Of a DNA stretch of 9,651 bases, positions 6,033-9,651 are shown piece by piece (within the stretch, counting starts at the first letter, position 1; every line of letters starts with the position of its first letter). The notes under the pieces are model-generated. The model was given only the letters and a program-made list of their open reading frames with translations. It was not told the DNA's origin and searched no databases. This stretch comes from Candidatus Limnocylindrales bacterium (lineage in GTDB: Bacteria; Chloroflexota; Limnocylindria; Limnocylindrales; CSP1-4): NCBI GenBank assembly GCA_031292335.1, contig JARLHH010000069.1:1-9651 (forward strand). Reading direction: 5' to 3'. The translations under genes were made by a program, and so were the position numbers.

Positions 6033-6203
6033 TCAGCCAGGCGGCGCAACGCCGACGGTCATCGTTACGACGAGGAGAACCAGGAGGATCCCGAGGAGAA
6101 GGACGGTCGTCTCGAGCTTGACTCGCCGTCCCGGCCCGGCCTCGGCCTGCATTCCCATGCCGCCGGCAGGATCGTCAGCGCTGCGGGCTTCGATGGTCGT
6201 CAC
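6033..6203 (-). CDS. Small single-helix membrane protein, GTG start
   Basis: 56 residues. A 28-residue polar N-terminus (MTTIEARSADDPAGGMGMQA, then EAGPGRR) is followed by one strongly hydrophobic helix (about 32-50, TTVLLLGILLVLLVVTMTV) and a short Pro/Gly tail. GTG at 6203 is preceded by GGGAG at five bases; ATG codons at 6158 and 6152 are alternatives without the SD. No family recognised. The clean membrane helix, SD and an upstream copy of the 18-base motif argue that it is a real gene. It lies between the response regulator and the transporter, all on the minus strand. Confidence 0.6.
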   Translation of the reverse strand: MTTIEARSADDPAGGMGMQAEAGPGRRVKLETTVLLLGILLVLLVVTMTVGVAPPG

Positions 6204-6310
6204 GGGATCTCCCGGTCCTCAGACATATGTTCACGGCCGAATCCCGGGGATCTCGATGCCGATCCCGAGTGACGTCGGCGAATGACACTCTCAGGGATCC
6301 AGGCGGCCGC

Positions 6311-6328
6311 GTCATTACGGGCCGTCAT
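6311..6328 (-). promoter_or_regulatory. Operator-like motif, copy C
   Basis: Minus strand ATGACGGCCCGTAATGAC, 107 bases before the GTG of the small membrane protein at 6203 and 53 bases after the stop of the response regulator gene. Same orientation relative to its downstream gene as copies A and B. Confidence 0.55.
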
Positions 6329-6381
6329 GTCGCCCGGCGCCGGAGCCGGGGGATGTTCCCGGCGGCGCTCAGCCCGGCGGC

Positions 6382-7191
6382 TCAGCCCCGGCGCGCAGCC
6401 CCCGCGCGCTCTCCGGTCGTGCGGCGCTCGCCGGCGCCCGGCCCGTCATCCCAGCCGGTGTTGGAGAAGGTCGGGATGAAGCGGTAGCCCTGGCCGGGGA
6501 CGGTGGCGATGAAGCGCGGGTGGCGGTAGTCGTTCTGGAGCTTGACGCGCAGGCTGCGGACGTGGCGGTCGACGATGTTGCTCTCGGCCACGAAGTCGGT
6601 GCCCCAGATCGCGTCGAGGATCTCCTCCCGCGTCACGACCTGCCCGCTCCGGCTCGCGAGCAGGTAGAGCAGGCTCTGCTCGATGCCCGAGAGGTGGACG
6701 ACCGAGTCCCCCGCGAGGACCTGCCGGTTGAGGATGTCGATCTCGATCTCGCCGAGCCGGATCACGGGGATGAGCGGGCGGTCGGACCCCGACGCCCGGC
6801 GGGTGATCACGATCGCGCGGGCCAGCAGCTCCTCGGGCGAGAAGGGCAGCGTGAGGATGTCGTCCACCCCGAGGTCGAAGGCGGCGAGCTTGGTCCGCAG
6901 GTCGCCCCGGCGGGTCAGGCCCAGGACCGGCGTGGCGACCCGGGTCAGGCCGTTGGCGGCCCCGATCTGGCCGAGCAGGGCGGTGCTGTCGTCGTGGTCC
7001 ATGTCGATCACCGCGAGGTGGGGCGACCACTCGGCCAGGATCGCCTTCGCCTCGGCGAGCGTGCGCGCGGCCCGGACGGCGAAGACGCCGTGGTTCAGGG
7101 TCAGGGTGATGAGGTCCACCACCAGCGGGCGGTCGTGGAGCACGAGCGCCCGGCGGGAATCGAGCACGTGCGGTCGCACGGTCCCGTCCAT
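6382..7191 (-). CDS. OmpR-family response regulator with degenerate receiver
   Basis: 269 residues. The receiver domain (about 14-127) contains the candidate phospho-acceptor in HLAVIDMD (Asp63) and Thr93. However, the N-terminal acidic pair is reduced to His19-Asp20, and the conserved Lys of the KPF motif is Leu115 (TLPFSPEELLAR). The C-terminal winged-helix domain (about 145-240) is intact, with REEILDAIW, the recognition-helix region NIVDRHVRSLRVKL and the wing ATVPGQGYRF. No sensor kinase is next to it. Degenerate receivers of this kind often act without phosphorylation, so this may respond to protein level or a ligand; that is inference. ATG 7191 has AGGGA nine bases upstream; an N-terminal extension to 7299 is Arg-rich and unlikely. 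A perfect TTGACA (7360-7355, minus) lies upstream but lacks a -10 at normal spacing. Confidence 0.9.
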   Translation of the reverse strand: MDGTVRPHVLDSRRALVLHDRPLVVDLITLTLNHGVFAVRAARTLAEAKAILAEWSPHLAVIDMDHDDSTALLGQIGAANGLTRVATPVLGLTRRGDLRTKLAAFDLGVDDILTLPFSPEELLARAIVITRRASGSDRPLIPVIRLGEIEIDILNRQVLAGDSVVHLSGIEQSLLYLLASRSGQVVTREEILDAIWGTDFVAESNIVDRHVRSLRVKLQNDYRHPRFIATVPGQGYRFIPTFSNTGWDDGPGAGERRTTGERAGAARRG

Positions 7192-7419
7192 CGGGCATGG
7201 TCCCTCGCTGCAGCTGCCAGTTGTTCTCGCCTGGGCGGCGCGGCAGCCCCCCGGCCCGTGGAGATCGCCGCGAGGCCGACGCGACCCGCGGCGATCCATG
7301 CTCTGGCCGACTGTCCGAGCCCCCTGAGCCTACCCACCGTCCCCCGGGACGCAATGTCAAAGTACACAGGTGCGCGGGCGATCTCGCGGTACGATCGGCG
7401 GGAGGCCACGAGGAGTTGC

Positions 7420-8121
7420 ATGGACGCGATCGAATCAGTTGGCACCTACCTCGCGCGACTGCTCCCGGGCGCCAATGCCGACAGCCTGCGGCGCCTGGGG
7501 CATGGCGCCCAGGAGAAGGCCTTTCGCCGCCGCGACGTCCTGCGCCCGAGAGGAGGCCAGCTGCCTCCGTTCGTCGTCCTTGATGGCCACGTCATCACCC
7601 GCCGCGTCGCGGAGACGGGCCAGGTCCGTGCCGCGCTGATCGCAGGGCCCGGCTATCTCGGAGGGCTCCGCTCGATCAGCGACCCCGACGGCGACGCGTT
7701 CTACGAGTTGGTCGCCCTCACCGATGGGACGTGGGCGACCTGGGATCCCGGATACGTGCGAGGGCTCGCCCTGAAGGACGCCGGGCTGGCCGTCGGCCTC
7801 CTTGACCTGTCAGCGGATTTCGCGATGGTCCTGAACGTGCGGCTCGATGAGCGGTCCTTCCAGAATGCGCGCCAGCGGATGGCTGCCATCCTCACGCGGT
7901 ACGGGACGGTGATCTTCGACACGCCCCACCCGGTTGCCCAGCGAGCCGATCTCGCCGCCATGATCGGAACAGGCCGCGTGATGATGTACCGCGCACTCCG
8001 TGGGCTGGAGGCTGACGGACTCATCGAACGCCAACACGGCGGCGGCATCAACATCCTGGACGCGGAGCGGCTGGCCGGACTGGTCACCGTGGCGCCCCCG
8101 GACGGCGCTCCGGATCTCTGA
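7420..8121 (+). CDS. Crp/Fnr-family transcriptional regulator
   Basis: 233 residues. An N-terminal cyclic-nucleotide-binding-like beta roll (about 15-125, with FVVLDGHVITRRV and ALIAGPGYLGGLRSI) is followed by a dimer helix and a winged helix (about 172-212, QRADLAAMIGTGRVMMYRAL, then EADGLIERQHGGGINI). The phosphate-binding FGE...RSA pattern of cAMP binders and the Fnr cysteines are absent, so the effector is unknown. ATG 7420 is preceded by AGGAG at four bases and by TACGAT (7390-7395), a plausible -10. The frame is open far upstream, including ATG 7354, but without a better SD. It is divergent from the response regulator across 228 bases. Targets are unknown; the TGAC-N5-GTCA centre of motif copy A resembles Fnr-type half-sites, a speculative link. 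Confidence 0.88.
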   Translation: MDAIESVGTYLARLLPGANADSLRRLGHGAQEKAFRRRDVLRPRGGQLPPFVVLDGHVITRRVAETGQVRAALIAGPGYLGGLRSISDPDGDAFYELVALTDGTWATWDPGYVRGLALKDAGLAVGLLDLSADFAMVLNVRLDERSFQNARQRMAAILTRYGTVIFDTPHPVAQRADLAAMIGTGRVMMYRALRGLEADGLIERQHGGGINILDAERLAGLVTVAPPDGAPDL

Positions 8122-8304
8122 GCCACGGTTCGCTGGCTCCCGACGCCTTTGTCGTGACGATGCCGTCGCGCCGCATGGTGAAGCCCGCACCGTGGGCGTT
8201 TAGGCCCTCACCATGAACGGATCGTGCCGACAGCACGTGGAGCCTCGCTGGTGGCCCCGGGCCGCTCTGCTGGGTGGATGCGACTTCTCACGGACCGGCG
8301 GACG

Positions 8305-8739
8305 TCAGGTCTGGCCGTGGGCGACGAGCACTGGGATGGGGCTGTGCGCCGCGACATGGGCGGATACCGAGCCGAGGAGCGTGCTCCCGAGACGGCCCAG
8401 ACCCCGCGTTCCCATAACAACGAGGTCGTATTGCCCCGAGGCGGCCGCATCGACGATGGTCTGCCCGGGCTGACGGCCCCCGATGGCTTCCGTCTCCGCC
8501 GGTGGCCCGCCGTTCGCCTCGATCGCGGCCGCCTCGACCTCGAGGAGGGCGCGGGCGCTCAGGAGAGCCGCCTCAAGGTCGCGCGAGTAGTCGGGTTCGC
8601 CCTCGAAGCCGGGTGGCACCGGGTACACGGCGAGCAGGGTTAGGCTCGCCCCCAGCGCGCGGGCCAGCTCTGCGGCGGTCAGCGCAGCTCGCCTGGAGTG
8701 GGCGCTCCCGTCCGTCGCGACGAGGATCCGTGTGAACAT
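8305..8739 (-). CDS. Universal stress protein (UspA domain), ATP-binding type
   Basis: 144 residues, normal for a single Usp domain. The N-terminal strand ends in the ATP-binding Asp (ILVATDGSAHSRRA). The C-terminal GTRGLGRLGSTLLGS fits the G-2x-G-9x-G-S nucleotide motif (Gly110, Gly113, Gly123, Ser124), and VPVLV is represented by IPVLVAH. Cytoplasmic; role is general stress tolerance, with no specific partner known. ATG 8739 is chosen over 8772 because it begins right at the first beta strand and a G-rich SD-like run (AGGGGGG) precedes it. It converges with the Crp/Fnr gene; the 183 bases between (8122-8304) hold only an imperfect inverted repeat (ATGGTGA 8175-8181 / TCACCAT 8208-8214). Confidence 0.93.
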   Translation of the reverse strand: MFTRILVATDGSAHSRRAALTAAELARALGASLTLLAVYPVPPGFEGEPDYSRDLEAALLSARALLEVEAAAIEANGGPPAETEAIGGRQPGQTIVDAAASGQYDLVVMGTRGLGRLGSTLLGSVSAHVAAHSPIPVLVAHGQT

Positions 8740-8813
8740 CCCGCACCCCCCTGTGTCGGGTCGTCGCTCCAACGGGCTGCTTTCGCGCCGCCCGCCCTGC
8801 TGCGCCCTTCGCG

Positions 8814-8842
8814 AGTATCACCCCGGTGACGCGCCCTGACCA
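8814..8842 (-). promoter_or_regulatory. Possible promoter of the universal stress protein gene
   Basis: Minus-strand TGGTCA (8842-8837) and GATACT (8819-8814), 17 bases apart, four of six matches to each consensus. A small inverted repeat TCACC-CC-GGTGA (8818-8829) overlaps the -10 edge and spacer and could be an operator. Start of transcription would be near 8807, about 68 bases before the ATG. Confidence 0.35.
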
Positions 8843-8911
8843 GTGCCGGCAGGCTGGACAGGCCGCGCGCGCATGGAGCCGCCGCCGTGGCAACCTCGTG
8901 ACGGCTCGCCC

Positions 8912-9651
8912 TTACTCTGCCTCGACGGGAACCGGTTCCCGCTCCGGCCCGAGGAGCTCCCCTTCGATCGTGATCCTCGGCAGCCAGTGGAGGAATGAAG
9001 GCAGGTACCAGTTCCAATCGCCCAACAGGCGCATCGTCGCGGGCAGCAGCACGCCGCGGATGATCGTGGCGTCCACGAAGACCGCGACCGCGAGCCCCAG
9101 CCCGAGCTCGCGGATGATCACGAGGCGGAGCGTCACGAAGATCGCGAACACGACGACCATGATCGCCGCGGCGCTCGTGACCGTGCCCGCCGTAAGAGTG
9201 ATCCCGCGCGCGACCGCCGCGTGGGAGTCGGCGCCCTGGTCAAGGGCCTCCTTGACCCGCGAGAGGATGAACACCTCGTAGTCCATCGAAAGCCCGAACA
9301 GGATCGTGAAGACGAAGATCGGCACCCAGTTCTGGATGACGTCCGTCGCCCGGAGGCCCAGCTGGGTCCCGAACCAGCCTTCCTGGAACACGAGGACCAG
9401 AGCCCCGAAGGCGGCCCCGGTCGAGAGCAGGTTGAGCAGGATCGCCTTGATCGGTATCACGATCGAATGGAAGACGAGCAGGAGGAGCAGGAACGAAAGA
9501 CCGAGCACGAAGACGAAGATCCGGCCCATCCCGTCGGTGTAGATCTGGGTCTGGTCGAGGCTGACCGCGGCACTTCCCCCGACATACGCGCTGACGCCCG
9601 GCAATCCGCCGAAGATCGCAGGAACGATGTCCGCCCGGACATTCCGGACGA
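8912..9651 (-). CDS. MMPL/RND-family transporter, C-terminal part (5' end outside window)
   Basis: About 246 residues of the second half of an MMPL-type efflux/lipid transporter. It shows the end of a periplasmic domain (GVSAYVGGSAAVSLDQTQIYTD; split here only by its motif VGGxAAxxxD), then five membrane helices. The intracellular-facing motif LFGLSMDYEVFILSRVKEAL carries the Asp-Tyr pair that in MmpL3 (GLSTDYEVFLVSR) is part of the proton relay. A short cytoplasmic tail ends in PVPVEAE. The frame continues open to the window edge, so the apparent internal start near 9604 (TTG) is not real. Proton-driven export is the family role; the substrate cannot be told. Same strand as the stress-protein gene, 172 bases upstream of it. 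Confidence 0.92.
   Translation of the reverse strand, partial: VRNVRADIVPAIFGGLPGVSAYVGGSAAVSLDQTQIYTDGMGRIFVFVLGLSFLLLLLVFHSIVIPIKAILLNLLSTGAAFGALVLVFQEGWFGTQLGLRATDVIQNWVPIFVFTILFGLSMDYEVFILSRVKEALDQGADSHAAVARGITLTAGTVTSAAAIMVVVFAIFVTLRLVIIRELGLGLAVAVFVDATIIRGVLLPATMRLLGDWNWYLPSFLHWLPRITIEGELLGPEREPVPVEAE

Noticed and set aside
5913..6272. Plus-strand 119-codon frame in the intergenic stretch
   Set aside because: It is antisense to the small membrane protein, has charged low-complexity sequence and crosses motif copy B and the hairpin at 5939-5959.
6520..7419. Large N-terminal extension in frame with the Crp/Fnr gene
   Set aside because: It is antisense to the response regulator and has no domain. 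A good SD precedes the internal ATG at 7420, where the family's N-terminus starts.
8175..8214. Hairpin between the converging Crp/Fnr and stress-protein genes as a terminator
   Set aside because: Outer arms pair for seven bases but the inside is imperfect and no T tract follows on either strand.

Overview
The window is very GC-rich and bacterial, with long opposite-strand shadow frames, several unencumbered Shine-Dalgarno (SD) sites and Arg/Ala/Gly-rich proteins. Gene content and composition suit a Chloroflexota or Actinomycetota genome, probably environmental. No marker in the window decides between them.

Left part (1-2892): a minus-strand diaminopimelate/lysine operon in the order dapB, dapA, dapD. 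dapD runs off the left edge. dapA and dapD overlap by ATGA. Upstream of dapB is a 240-base leader that looks like a ribosome-mediated attenuator. A sigma70-like promoter (TTGCGC, 17 bases, TACTGT) would start transcription at or next to the ATG of a 26-codon peptide. That peptide carries three consecutive AAG (Lys) codons at positions 11-13. Two GC-rich hairpins follow, the second with a short T-rich tail, and then a hairpin that touches the dapB SD. A tRNA-Lys(UUU) gene is transcribed divergently from the same intergenic region. This is the strongest candidate for something undescribed.

Middle part (2992-6328): a small PH-like conserved protein (minus), a DUF1269 membrane protein with a tiny one-helix membrane protein directly behind it (plus), an AI-2E/PerM-type transporter (minus), and another tiny one-helix protein starting with GTG (minus). 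An 18-base motif, ATGACGG-N-CCGT-M-ATGAC, occurs three times. Each copy lies upstream of a membrane-protein transcription unit (3659, 5712, 6203) and points the same way relative to that gene. This suggests one regulator controlling a small membrane/stress regulon.

Right part (6382-9651): an orphan OmpR-type response regulator with a degenerate receiver domain (minus), a divergent Crp/Fnr-family regulator (plus), an ATP-binding-type universal stress protein (minus), and the C-terminal part of an MMPL/RND-type transporter (minus) that runs off the right edge. These look like envelope and stress functions with their own regulators; which regulator acts on which gene is not shown by the sequence.

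All structure and promoter calls were made by eye. No folding, homology search or statistics was run.
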